Positions 27,170 to 37,779 of a DNA stretch of 64,000 nt are shown piece by piece (within the stretch, counting starts at the first letter, position 1; each line of letters begins with the position of its first letter). The stretch lies in the NCBI GenBank assembly GCA_001600355.1, contig BCJU01000002.1, forward strand, positions 2,046,001 through 2,110,000, in the 5' to 3' direction. A program made the position numbers and the translations under genes. A model generated the notes under the pieces. The model searched no databases and had not been told where the DNA came from. It saw nothing but the letters and a program-made list of their open reading frames with translations. Source of the DNA: Meira nashicola. Its lineage: Eukaryota > Basidiomycota > Exobasidiomycetes > Exobasidiales > Brachybasidiaceae.

Positions 27170-30100
27170 ATGGTTACAACAATCGCTTCAGGCGCTGCTG
27201 GCATTGCTGCTGGTTTGCCAAACCGTCGATTGAAAAAGCTAGGCTTTAAACAATTATGTGAGTACCGTTTTGTACTTACGCGTGCAATCCAAGCTTGAGT
27301 GACGAACAGGTGACCAAACGCGATTAAGCGTATGGTTGACACGTCCTTATTGCTCACGTGTGATGATCGTCTCGCATTGAATGACATGCTGACCCTTTTC
27401 CTATTTCTCCCTTATCAGTGTCGATTCAAAGAGGTAGTTCTGCTTTGGCAGGTGCAACCGAATCAGCGATCGAAAATGAAGATTCACAGGATAAAGGTTT
27501 AGGTGTAGATGCATCGGAAATTAGCGAACACCATTTGCAAGCCGCTCTTTCTTCCAGTCAAGTTGCAGCAGATGCTTTGGCAAATGCACAGGCAAACGGA
27601 AATGGTGCTGGATCTGCACCTGCAAAAGTGTCTTATCATATCCCAACACCTGATGCCAAAGCTGTGTTGATGCAAAGGGAATATCATGATTTGTACAAAT
27701 TAGGCGCTTATTCGGATCCAGTTACGTATATTCGGACTTCAAAAACTGTCGAAGAATCCGTCCGCGGACCTTCGTATATTTTGGATGAAGATGACAACGA
27801 ATGGCTGGAAGATCGGAATAAAAAAGCAGGAGAAGCAATTGCTACAGCTTTGCGTAGCTTTCGTCCTCCTTCATCAGCGAAGGGAAAAAATAAGGAAAAA
27901 TCTCGTGAAGAAATGGCAGCTTCATTGGCCCGTGAAAATGTTGATCTGAAGGTGATCACTCAAGATGAATTTGAAATGGTCATAACAGTTTTTGAACAAG
28001 TCACTTCAGACAAAGTACCTTTTGCACATCTGGACTTGAGCAAATTGCCAACGCTAGATGATCTTCTGCCTTCGTTCGACGAAGATTCCGATGTTTCTAA
28101 ACTTGCATTTCCTGAATTACCAGAATTAGCTTGGGAGGGCCAATCTTCTTCATCTTCTTCCAAATCTCATCAAGAATGGTCACCCGAGAATCCTTACAGA
28201 AATTTGCCTGCTCTCAAAAATGTGGCAAAAGTCGTCTACCCTTGGTGGAAAAATAGAAGGGAAGATCGAGAAGGAAAGGCAATCATGCCTGCCTTGAACT
28301 TCGACGAAAGCAATGACAACGATCCATACGTCTGTTTCCGACGACGAGAAGTGAAGATGATTAGAAAGACGCGTAAAACAGATGCCATGCATCTTGAAAA
28401 GTTGGTCCGACTACGGCACGAATTACAACAAAGTGTTTCTCTATTGTCCCTCTTGGCACAACGAGAAAAGACAAAGAGAGCAACATTAGTACAAGACAAA
28501 GCTTGCTGGCAATCCACTCGTGAATTGTTGGAAGTTAAGAAGCAATGGAATATTGCCGGACCAAATAACGGTTTAGAAGATGAAGAGTTGATCTCAGGAG
28601 AGAAGCGCGACGAACACGCACATGGAGTGGCTGGCGTTGTGGCTATCAATATCTCATCGAAGAAGAAGCGCAAAGCAGACGATGCAGCAACATCAATTGC
28701 AAGCATCAAAGAAGGGGGAGTTGTCAAGATACCCAATCGCAAAGCAAGACCCAGCAACGGGGAAGAATCAGCTGCTGCTGCTGGTACTGCCTCTGCTGGT
28801 CAAGCAACTGCGGCAAATGGCACTGCCTCTTCTACTGCTTCAACAGGATTGGGTTCTGCAATCTTGGATCGTGTTCAAGCTGTACAAGCGTACATTGAAC
28901 GAGAAGTTCAACGTAAATCCGATAGCGATCTCGGATGGGAAGAAGGAAGCGATGCTGCCTTTCAACCTATGCCCGTTCCAAGTCATATGCGTTCCTTTCG
29001 GCCCATCCACTTGGACTCGCAATCTGATGCAAGTGAAATGCCTTCCTTTCCTTGGTCATCCAATTCGCCATCCAATGCGAACAACTTTGGCAGGGTGGGA
29101 AGGCCGGCATCCTTTCGTCGTAGGGTTGGACGGGGCGGACGTATCTTCTTGGATCGTAGACTGCCTGCGCCCAGCCCTGTTCCGTCCAGCTTATCTGATT
29201 GGCCGCGTAATGGCGCGAATGTCGAATCTGTTTCGAAGAGCGAACAAAAAGGAAAAGAGAAACAATCTGATGAAGCAAGCAAAGAAGGTAAAGAATCATC
29301 AAACGAAAAGCAAAATGAAGTCAGCAAGACATCACAATCCCAAACGTCAAATGATTCAAGATTAAAGAGTCAAGGCAAAGATCAATTGCCTGAACTCTTG
29401 ACTGGCCCATTTGCCTTCTCTGCTTCCATTAGACCTAGCCAATTGTCCTCTTCACCTGCAGTGTCTCGCACTATGCAAACAGGTCCCTTTGCATCTTCTC
29501 CTCTTAAACAACAGAACGTTGACAACATCGATGGAGGTGCATCAGATGCATCTTCGTCCACTTCTAGTCAACATTCGAAAGTCAGCACTTCCACCAAAGC
29601 TACTAGTCTTGACGAGAACGAAGAATCCGTCGTTCCACACAAAGAGAATCGAAGAGAACAAAATAGTGATGATGAGATGGCAGGAATGGACGAAGATGAT
29701 GACGATAATGGTTCAATTGCTTCGGAAGATGAAGTTGAACGCTGGACTCGCATACGAGATCGTTGGCGTTACGATGATGAATCTGGCAGATGGGCAGGCT
29801 TAGGATTGTGCGGCTTAGGCGGTATGGAAGACGATGATGAAGCAATTATTGATGACTTTGATCAAAGATTTATGCGATTCCGAATGAACTTGTTGGAAGA
29901 AGCAGATTTGAACAAATTATCGACAGATTTGAGTAATGTGATGCAAGCACAAGCAGCAGCAGATACACCAACGACTATTCCTGCTGGTTATTCAATTTAC
30001 CGCGGCGATAGCTCAAACGTGTATTCCCAGGCACAACAGCAACAAGCTGCTCAAGCTCAGCAGGCTCAAGCTCAAGTACAAGCACAGCAACACGCACAAC

Positions 30101-31461
30101 AACAAGCTGCAGCTCAAGCAGCAGCTCTTGGCCATCCAAATGCACTCGCACGGGCAGCACAGACAAACGTTGGAGGGCCTTTGGCTGCTTTACAACAACA
30201 ACAGCCAATCCAGCAAGCTCAATTACAACTCGCCTTACAACAACAACAGCAGCAACGTGCAGTGCAGGCTCAAGCACAGGCTTTGGCAAATGCAGCTGCT
30301 GCTGCTGCTGCTTCAGCAAATCAACAAGGTGGTCAGCAACAGCAAAGCGGTGGCGCTCAACATGGTCATCAACAGCAAGGTTCGCCAAACGTTCGTGCTC
30401 CTAACGGACAACAGCCGAACGTTCAAGTCAATGGACAAACATCACAAATGCCACCACATTCAGCTGCTCAAGCCATTACTCATCCCTTAGCACAATCTTT
30501 TGGCGGTGTACAGGGCTTGCCTAATCAAGCTGCTGTGAATGGTGCAGCTGCTGCAATGGCAGCTGGTCGATTTGGTCCGAATAATGCTCATGCTGCTAAT
30601 TTGCTCGCTCAATTTGCGAGTGGTTTGGGAGGTAATCTGTCTGCGAATGCAATGTCTAGCCCTCAAATGCAAAATCAGCTCAACAGGCCACTTTCCTCAT
30701 CGCCTGTTCCTCAAGCACAAGGGCAACAGCAACAGCGTTCTTCACCTCATATTGGTTCAAATGGATCTTATCATTCTTCACCTGCACAAGGACATGCTAT
30801 ACCCGTAGGCGCTCAACAAGGTCAACAACGAATGAACGGAAATAATATCAATTTGTTGAATGGTGCTGGTGCGAATCAAATGCCACAGATGAACCCTTTG
30901 CAAGCTGCTGCCGCGATTCAACAAGCACAAGCAGCTCTTCAAGCTCAGCAAAATATGCAGCAACAACAGGCAAACGGCCAACAGCAACAGCAATTGCAAA
31001 CACAGCCTCAACCGCAATTCACATCGCAGCAACTTATGGCTATGCAAGCAGCTCTGACACAAAATGTGAATATGCAATTGAAGTTGCCACAAAACCGTAA
31101 TCGGAATATGCAATTGGCCCAAGCACAACAGCAATTGGCCGCCGTCACTGCAGCTGCTCAAGCAAGCGCAAATAAGGGCGTGAATGGAATCAATGGACAA
31201 CAGCAACAAACACATTTAAATATGGGTGTTGGACAACAAGGTCAAGGTCAACAACAATTGTCCCAAGCTCAGATCGGAATGGGCCTGTTGCAGAATCTAC
31301 AGCAACAAATCAATTTTGCTCAACAAAATCAACAACATAATCCCGGTCTGAATGCCGCCTTGAATGCTGCAACTGCTTCAATGGGTCCCAATGCGAATGG
31401 TCTTTTGGCCGCTCTCAGTCAACAAGTGAATTCTTCTCCTCAAAGCAAAGGTCGAACTTGA
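27170..31461 (+). CDS. EPL1: Enhancer of polycomb-like protein Epl1 (NuA4 subunit), one intron
   Basis: Exons 27170-27257 and 27419-31461 give about 1376 residues. The 161-base intron has GTGAGT and ATCAG ends, and the split Leu codon keeps the frame. Epl1 is the scaffold of the NuA4/piccolo histone acetyltransferase that binds Esa1 and Yng2. Exon 1 gives a small basic segment (NRRLKKLGFKQL) that fits the basic start of EPcA domains. The EPcA core follows: YHIPTPDAKAVLMQREYHDLYKLG, ILDEDDNEWLEDRN, LPSFDE, then the YPWWKNRRE and DPYVCFRRREVKMIRKTRKTD block. The second half is disordered: acidic and Ser-rich segments, then about 480 residues dominated by Gln, Ala and Asn with long poly-Q and poly-A tracts. 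The tail is much longer than in budding yeast (832 residues). Confidence 0.88.
27258..27418 (+). other. intron in EPL1
   Basis: 161 bases, GTGAGT...TTATCAG. Exon 2 has no ATG for a long distance at its 5' end, so the short first exon is needed to start the protein. Confidence 0.75.
30025..31450 (+). repeat. EPL1: CAG/CAA-rich low-complexity coding tract in EPL1
   Basis: Dense CAA/CAG and GCT/GCA codons encode repeated Gln and Ala runs, mixed with Asn/Gly. Codon mixing (CAA and CAG alternate) suggests old tracts kept as protein rather than pure triplet expansions. Confidence 0.8.
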
Positions 31462-32264
31462 TCGTTAGACCTTTAAGCTTCTATACCTCTCTCCAAGAAT
31501 AAAAATTAATGAAGATCAAATGACTGAGCGCCAATTTCAGAATCTCAAATGCTTTTTTTTGTGCACATCCAATAGACACCATCATCATCATCATCATCAC
31601 TCCATTTCAGAGACATTAGTACTAGTGTTATGTATAAAATAAGAAGACTTACTTTCTTCGTACCCTTTTTTTATTTCTGGAATTGTTTACATGCAATTCA
31701 AAATTTTCATATTTTGTACAATATATATCGAGGAGGACTGTACGATTCTGTGACCCAAAATGAGTAAGGAGCGATCTAGGACGCAATTTTAGCGAATAAG
31801 GTTTTCTATCCTTTTGATTTACATGATTTACATGATTTACATGACTACGTCTCTTTCTGTTTGGGTGGGCGGGGTTTCCGGCAGTAATGCGCAACGCACG
31901 CTGCGCTCGCACGCGTTAAGACGTTGTGTTGCTTGTGTTGGGCGAGTGGGTGTTTATTGGTGTTTTTTCCTTGTACCGCACCTGCACAGGAACAGCGGCG
32001 TAAAGGGTAGCATCGTGTACCTTTCCTACATCAAGATTTCAAGAGTAAAGCAAATCAACACTTTAACATTAAACGTCCATCACAGATAATTCTCTTTTTA
32101 TCGCAGATAGCTAGTGCTAGGTGGCCTTTGTCGCTTGCTTGCTAGGCCTCAATCTAAGCAGATGCGATTGCATTCTGATTGAGCGTTTTTCTTTTCCTTT
32201 TGATCAAGAAAGGGTGGAGAGAGATAAACGTGTTTATTTGCTGATAAATTATACTAGGAAGGAC
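31462..32264. promoter_or_regulatory. EPL1 3' flank and upstream region of the HD-domain gene
   Basis: About 800 bp with no gene. It contains an ATC triplet run (31581-31598), three perfect copies of GATTTACAT (31816-31842), and a GC-rich patch near 31860-31930. The frame of the next gene is open from 32121 but has no ATG before 32265. Confidence 0.4.
31816..31842. repeat. three tandem copies of GATTTACAT
   Basis: A perfect 9-bp unit repeated three times in the EPL1/HD-gene intergenic region. Confidence 0.9.
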
Positions 32265-35200
32265 ATGGTAAGTGAGATGGAGGCAGGCTTGGGTTCATAT
32301 GCTTGCCCATGCCTTAATGTACGTATCGATCTTGAAAAAGCGGAATCTTTGACGTCGAATGCTCAAGAATCATCAAAAGCTGAGGTTTCTGCATCGCCAA
32401 ATGTCGTGCTTGATGATCAGAGTCGCTTGCAAGAAGAGGTATTGGTCTCACGAAGCAAAACCACGATTCAGATCAATGTAACTCAACCGTTACTAACATC
32501 ACGTTCAATTATTCAATCTCCCGCATTCACTAAAGGACAATCAGTTACTGCATTGATTTGCTTGATTTGCGATACGACTGTATATGCGGTCAATAAAGTA
32601 CAACAATCGGGTAGCTCGCGTTCGATAGGATTTGCAACAGAGTCAAATAAAGGAAAAGGGCAAGTTGAATCCCTCTCGAAAACGGAATCACCTTCTCCGA
32701 TCCGAGCTGGCTCTGCCTTACCCGCGGAGCAAGATGCGATTCTTCGACCTGCAAATGGCGTTGGCCTGATGTGGATCATGTCTGGTTGTTATTTCGGCTC
32801 GGAGGCAATAAAGGAAATTTCTTCCTCTGTCAACTTCTCCAAATCTTTCGCTGTCGTAGTTGCTGACGGGGTGAATTCGACAACATCAACGGAAGCCACA
32901 ACATCAAAAGTACCTCAAAGTACAACGTCAAGGATGCGCTCAGATTCTGACACCCGTCGATCATCATCTCCCTTTCGTGCTCTTCCGTTGCAGTCATCAT
33001 CTGCAAGACGTTCTGCTGCTTCTCCGTCTCCAGCACGTCGTCGAAGGCCACAGCCTTTGGCTGAACAAGAAGAAGAACAAGGGGATGATTTGGACACTCT
33101 TCATCTCTTAGAGACATTGTTACCTCATCTACCTTCCAGTGTCGTGAAGGAAAAGCCACACATCAATGGAAACTCTACTTCGGTAAGACAACTGCTCACA
33201 CATACTGTTCAAAGTTCGCCCGACAAATTGAATACATCGCAAAAACAATTAGAAGCAAAGCTTGATCAGATCGCTCTCGGCAAATTGAAAGAAGAACGTG
33301 ATAAAGCACAAAGAGAGATTTTCGCGATGTTGAAAGAGAAGAGTAATCGACTAAACCATCTTGAACGACAGCTACGAAATGAAGCACGTCAGCTGCGTCA
33401 AAAGTATGTAACACATTACACATCTCGATCCGATCAAAATCAGAAACAACAAAAGACATTCCAATCGAATGAGGAGGGAGAAGGATTTGATTTGGATACA
33501 TCCAATGAGAATGACAAAGAGAGCAGCTCCCCACTCTTTGTTCGGCGAAGACCATTAGTTCCAGTCGGACTGGAAAAAAGTTTATCACAAGATAGCGATC
33601 CAAACAGAAGGTCAGGACAGATTGCGACCAGCCTCGGCACTTCTGTCATTTCCCCGCGCGATCAATCTGGAATTTATTCTGGTTCAATGAGCAGTAGTCA
33701 ACAAGGACAAACACCACACGTCGGAAGTCTTCTTTCTGCTTCGTTTGCAATGCGTGGTCGTGATCTTCCTGGTCAAACAGAACAACAAAAACAACGTAGT
33801 AAAGAGGAGGAAGAAGATTGGTTTGCTCATAAGAAGCGATTGAGAGAACGTTATCCACATGCAGATCATTCCGCTCTACCTAGTGCAGTCAATTCGGATG
33901 ACGAGGGTGCCGTACAGGTGAAGGAACGGACAGAAAGCGCTAATCACAGCAGTGAAGAGGAGGAGGAAGAACGTCGAGGTCGTGGTAGAGGTCGCGCTCC
34001 CGAAAGAGGAAACAATAAAACACCCACGCCACCTAGTAAGAATGCTTCAAGAAATTCTGCCGCGAATGACAGTAGCAAAGGAGTACAGAATGCAGCAAAG
34101 CAAGATTTGGCGGGAGTTGATCAAGGTATGACAACAAAAAGAGGGGCTCTTAAAGGTGCTACTACCGGTAGTGTGACAAGCAATGGGGTGAATATTGAGA
34201 AAGCAACTGTCTCTGCAGAGAAAAAAGTTGCGTTTGCGAGTACTACGGAAGAGGTAGAAGTTGCTTCAAATCAGCATGATTCAAATCCGGAAAGTAAGGA
34301 ACCGGTCGAACAGGGAGACCCTGTATTCGAAATCGATGAGGATATGGATCCCGATGATATTACCCCAAATGCTTCAGATATCTCGCTAGAGCCAGGCACT
34401 ACAGCCATCAAGGAGAGCGCAAAGGAGGTTATTGAAAGAGAATTGAATGAGGAACAGGTTGAATTACAAAGTAATGAAAACTCACAATACGTCGGAAGTG
34501 TTATCCAATCTCTTCCTGTGGTTGGCTCTTTCGCTGCAATGACAGAATCAGAGTCAAGAGGTGGACGTGATTTTAACAGTGTACAACACAATGCTATTCC
34601 GCGAGCAGAGGAAGAGGAAGAGGTATTTGATCCAGCTTCTCTTCGTTTTGATGGTAGAACGATCTATAATGCTGATCTATCTGGAAGTATAACAAGATCT
34701 ACAACCCACTTGGATCGTACTCAGATTGACAAACAGGATCCGTCGGGAAAGTCACTACAAATGATTGCTGCTCGACAAGCTCTGTTTGCGGGTTTCCCTG
34801 CAGATGATCTACAAAAGAGCTCAATCGGATTCCGTGTGATGGTTGGTGAGGCTGAAGCTAGGCTCAGTGGATTACTAGCACCTAATGCACCTTCACATAG
34901 AGATTTGTGGTCTAACAAGAAGCGAGGAAAGTTCTCATCGATGAAGTATGTCTTGGAAGGATTGGCGGAAGAGGAAGATGAGGTGGATGATGATAATGAG
35001 ATAGTTCAAACAAAGAAAGAGAATTTGGAGAAGGCCAAATCGATCACCATGACACCTTCTGCAGGAGCAAAGGAGGCTGCTGATGATCTCATGCTGGCAC
35101 GATCTGTACCAATCAATGTGCGAAACAGCTTCGCAGGTCGCTCTTTCTCAAGTATTCATCGCGATCCTAATTCTGGTTTTGACTTAGAGCCAAAGACTTC

Positions 35201-36428
35201 ATTACCATATCAAGAGAAGAAAATGACGCCTTCTTTACTCAAAGCAACACGTCAACGTCAATTTGGTCCAACGGGTTCAAGACTTCAAAGACGTCCTTCG
35301 TTGGGAACAATTTCCGATTCATCTGAAAAGCCAGCTTCGAGCGAGGCTGGAAGTGGTGTACAAGAATTGGTACCTGGAAAGCCAACGGATGATCAAAAGA
35401 CTTCGGACAACCGAGCTTCGGTACCTATCAAAAGCAAGTTAACCTCTTCAGCTACAAATCCAACATCTTCAAGACGCGGTAGTATTGATTTAAAGTATCC
35501 TGTACCTTCAAGTATTACAAGAGGCTTTGACATTGGTGGATCAGCGTCACCATTACCGTCTGTTGCAAAGATTGCGGCAACGGCGATCGACAGTACACAA
35601 TCAAGTCCCATGTTAGGTAGTAGCTCAGGCACGGGCCGCAGCAGCCGTGTACGATCACCAAGACCGCCTTACGTTGCTCCACCTCCTCCTGAATCGACAA
35701 AGATGCGATTATCACCTGATGCCGCTCATCGACCCAGAGAATGGAAGTTAGCACCTGCAAAGGAAGCAGACAAATGTGATGAAGATGAAGAAGAAGGTGA
35801 TTTGAAAAATGTTTTGGAGTTTATGCATATTATCGAAAAGCTCAAAAAGAATAAGCGAACTGGCTGGTATCATCATCGAATTGAAAAGCCAGAATCTATC
35901 GCTGATCATATGTACAGAATGGCAGTTTTGAGCATGCTTCTACCGGATCACAATGTTGATATCGGTAAATGTGTTCAATTATGCTTAGTACATGATCTTG
36001 CCGAAGCATTGGTAGGTGATATTACGCCTTTGGATAAAGTGACAAAAGAGGAAAAATTATTCAGGGAAAAAGAAGCGATTGAACATTTAGTGAATGGTTT
36101 ATTGGCTAGTAGTAAAGCTGGCAAAAGAATTGAAACTTTATGGAACGAATACGAAGATCGAAAAACGATTGAGAGTAAAATTGTCAAAGATCTTGATCGA
36201 TTCGAACTGGCTTTGCAAGGAGTTGAATATGAACGTGATCATCAAACTGCCGATTTACAACCTTTTTACGATCAATCTGTTCAAATTCAACATCCACGTA
36301 TTCAACGATGGATTCGTGCATTGGCGAAAGAACGTGAAGAACTTTGGAAAGATTCACCTTATGGGTATGTTCAGACATTTCCAAAAGATGAAGTTGCTTT
36401 AACTTCTTGGGCATCAAATCAAGACTAG
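32265..36428 (+). CDS. long disordered protein fused to a C-terminal HD-domain (HDDC2-type) nucleotidase
   Basis: One open frame of 1387 residues. The N-terminus has a small unrecognised domain with paired cysteines (SYACPCLNVRI at about 11-21; ALICLICDTTVYAV about 80 residues later). A long disordered region with Ser/Arg, acidic runs and one coiled coil (about 330-385, LEAKLDQIALGKLKEERDKAQ) reaches about residue 1170. The C-terminal about 200 residues form an HDDC2/YfbR-type HD domain: WYHHRIEKPESIADHMYRM with metal ligand His1215, LVHDLAEA with His1243-Asp1244, and KDLDRFE (Asp1309/1311). Relatives are Mg/Co-dependent 5'-deoxynucleotidases, normally about 200-250 residues and free-standing. 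An in-frame ATG at 35703 would give a 241-residue enzyme alone. ATG 32265 is the first in the frame; 32277 is an alternative start. Confidence 0.75.
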   Translation: MVSEMEAGLGSYACPCLNVRIDLEKAESLTSNAQESSKAEVSASPNVVLDDQSRLQEEVLVSRSKTTIQINVTQPLLTSRSIIQSPAFTKGQSVTALICLICDTTVYAVNKVQQSGSSRSIGFATESNKGKGQVESLSKTESPSPIRAGSALPAEQDAILRPANGVGLMWIMSGCYFGSEAIKEISSSVNFSKSFAVVVADGVNSTTSTEATTSKVPQSTTSRMRSDSDTRRSSSPFRALPLQSSSARRSAASPSPARRRRPQPLAEQEEEQGDDLDTLHLLETLLPHLPSSVVKEKPHINGNSTSVRQLLTHTVQSSPDKLNTSQKQLEAKLDQIALGKLKEERDKAQREIFAMLKEKSNRLNHLERQLRNEARQLRQKYVTHYTSRSDQNQKQQKTFQSNEEGEGFDLDTSNENDKESSSPLFVRRRPLVPVGLEKSLSQDSDPNRRSGQIATSLGTSVISPRDQSGIYSGSMSSSQQGQTPHVGSLLSASFAMRGRDLPGQTEQQKQRSKEEEEDWFAHKKRLRERYPHADHSALPSAVNSDDEGAVQVKERTESANHSSEEEEEERRGRGRGRAPERGNNKTPTPPSKNASRNSAANDSSKGVQNAAKQDLAGVDQGMTTKRGALKGATTGSVTSNGVNIEKATVSAEKKVAFASTTEEVEVASNQHDSNPESKEPVEQGDPVFEIDEDMDPDDITPNASDISLEPGTTAIKESAKEVIERELNEEQVELQSNENSQYVGSVIQSLPVVGSFAAMTESESRGGRDFNSVQHNAIPRAEEEEEVFDPASLRFDGRTIYNADLSGSITRSTTHLDRTQIDKQDPSGKSLQMIAARQALFAGFPADDLQKSSIGFRVMVGEAEARLSGLLAPNAPSHRDLWSNKKRGKFSSMKYVLEGLAEEEDEVDDDNEIVQTKKENLEKAKSITMTPSAGAKEAADDLMLARSVPINVRNSFAGRSFSSIHRDPNSGFDLEPKTSLPYQEKKMTPSLLKATRQRQFGPTGSRLQRRPSLGTISDSSEKPASSEAGSGVQELVPGKPTDDQKTSDNRASVPIKSKLTSSATNPTSSRRGSIDLKYPVPSSITRGFDIGGSASPLPSVAKIAATAIDSTQSSPMLGSSSGTGRSSRVRSPRPPYVAPPPPESTKMRLSPDAAHRPREWKLAPAKEADKCDEDEEEGDLKNVLEFMHIIEKLKKNKRTGWYHHRIEKPESIADHMYRMAVLSMLLPDHNVDIGKCVQLCLVHDLAEALVGDITPLDKVTKEEKLFREKEAIEHLVNGLLASSKAGKRIETLWNEYEDRKTIESKIVKDLDRFELALQGVEYERDHQTADLQPFYDQSVQIQHPRIQRWIRALAKEREELWKDSPYGYVQTFPKDEVALTSWASNQD

Positions 36429-36541
36429 ATGTCTGACAAAAAAGATGTTGCTGTGACAGTGCAAGTAAATACAAACAATGAAATTCTTGTATTGCTATAG
36501 TACATCCTTTAATAAAATAATGCAAACTTTTAGTACACAAT

Positions 36542-37513
36542 TTAATGTCCCATCAATTTAAGTAATGCAGAAGCTCGATCTCTCTCAAAAATGATTCTTT
36601 GACGATCAGCTTCCTTTTCCGCTTGTTCCTCAATCGAAGGTTGAGCATCTACAGCGGTGGCCATATCAGCAAAATTGACCGATTTCGAGCTAACGGAAGG
36701 TGTAGCAGATTGGTTTGAAACCTGCGGTTGAGAGATTTGAGCGGATTGTTCAATAAGGGCGGGAACCGTTTGATCTTTGGCCTCATTCAATCTCTTAAGC
36801 AAACGATCTTTTGCACCGCCTTGAACAGTATTTAGATAAAATGCTACACATTCGTTCCATTCGTCAGGCCACCAAGATGGTTGATGAATTTGGACAGCAT
36901 CTTCCCCATCTACCTCTCCTTCTGGTTTCTCGATAGGTTCACTTGTACTTTCCTGAGGAGCTCGGCTTAGCATATGTCTTATAAGATGTTCTTGTCTTGC
37001 TTTATTGAATTTCCATTTTTGCTTATCCACTGCATATTGTTTTGCATACGTTAAAGCAGATGCAGTTGCTTCACTTAACCTTTTATCTTCTTGAGGATTG
37101 GGTAGTTTGGCAAATCGTTCTACTGCATCGCTTGCGTTAGGCTTTTCTGTAGTTTGCTGTAAAACTTCAGTGCCAGTGTTCTGTTTTGGCTTTCTTACTC
37201 GTTTTCGATGTCGTTTCTCATCCGGCTTCGATGTACTACTGACTGTCGTTTGCTGTAATTCTTCGAAGTCCGAAGAATCCGAGGAGGAGGAAGATGATGA
37301 TGATGATGATGAAGAGGAGGAAGAAGATACTTCCGATTTCTTTTTCGTCTTTATTTTTGGCTTTATCGCTGATTTCTTTTCTTCTTCACTTTCGGAGGAG
37401 GAAGAAGACGAATCGCTATCGTTCGCTATCTGTGCTGTTGTAGTACGTTTGTTTCGCTTTCTTACTCTCTTTCTTTTTCCATTAACAGAGTTAGCTACTG
37501 CATCAGGTGCCAT
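36542..37513 (-). CDS. WKF-domain protein (C7orf50-like), probably nucleolar
   Basis: A 323-residue protein with two parts. Residues 1-110 are Lys/Arg and Ser/Glu-rich (KRKRVRKRNKR, poly-Ser), resembling nucleolar acidic-basic tails. The WKF domain follows, with SALTYAKQYAVDKQKWKFNKARQEHLIRHMLS, and then WWPDEWNECVAFYLNTVQGGAKDRLLKRLNEA, which fits the second half of that family. Human C7orf50 is nucleolar and associated with ribosome biogenesis; a similar role here is inference. ATG 37513 (MAPDAVANS) is the first in frame. It is divergent from SKI2 with 266 bp between starts, and convergent with the HD-domain gene (113 bp). Confidence 0.75.
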   Translation of the reverse strand: MAPDAVANSVNGKRKRVRKRNKRTTTAQIANDSDSSSSSSESEEEKKSAIKPKIKTKKKSEVSSSSSSSSSSSSSSSSDSSDFEELQQTTVSSTSKPDEKRHRKRVRKPKQNTGTEVLQQTTEKPNASDAVERFAKLPNPQEDKRLSEATASALTYAKQYAVDKQKWKFNKARQEHLIRHMLSRAPQESTSEPIEKPEGEVDGEDAVQIHQPSWWPDEWNECVAFYLNTVQGGAKDRLLKRLNEAKDQTVPALIEQSAQISQPQVSNQSATPSVSSKSVNFADMATAVDAQPSIEEQAEKEADRQRIIFERDRASALLKLMGH

Positions 37514-37701
37514 TATGAACAATTTTAATGTTGGTGGACAAGAAGGTTAACAATGTATTGTAGTCAATTGAGCCACTTGGCTAAAAGCCTAAAAATACCA
37601 AATATTATTTTCTTCTTAAAATTTTATATGTTGTACCCCGTTTCCCGAACTTAGTAACTGCTGCCTTCGGACGCGCTAGAAGAAAAGTTGGTAAGCTCAT
37701 A

Positions 37702-37722
37702 TGTGTGTGTGTGTGTGTGTGT
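37702..37722. repeat. (TG)n microsatellite in the WKF / SKI2 divergent promoter
   Basis: A 21-base pure TG run, 58 bp upstream of the SKI2 ATG. An ATG at its left edge is in another frame. Confidence 0.9.
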
Positions 37723-37779
37723 TTCTCCACCTCACACTTCAAGACCATAATCATCAGTTCTCTTACATTGCAAGACAGC

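Noticed and set aside
28236..28757. 173-codon minus-strand frame inside EPL1
   Set aside because: Antisense to the conserved EPcA region; composition driven by the coding strand.
29975..31215. several Leu-rich frames opposite and alongside the poly-Q tract
   Set aside because: Poly-CAA/CAG tracts open all frames and yield poly-Leu, poly-Val or poly-Ser; not genes.
32121..32264. upstream extension of the HD-fusion frame
   Set aside because: The frame is open but starts at GTG; no ATG before 32265, so not included.
37701..37703. ATG at the left edge of the TG repeat as SKI2 start
   Set aside because: It is out of frame with SKI2; the in-frame ATG is 37780.
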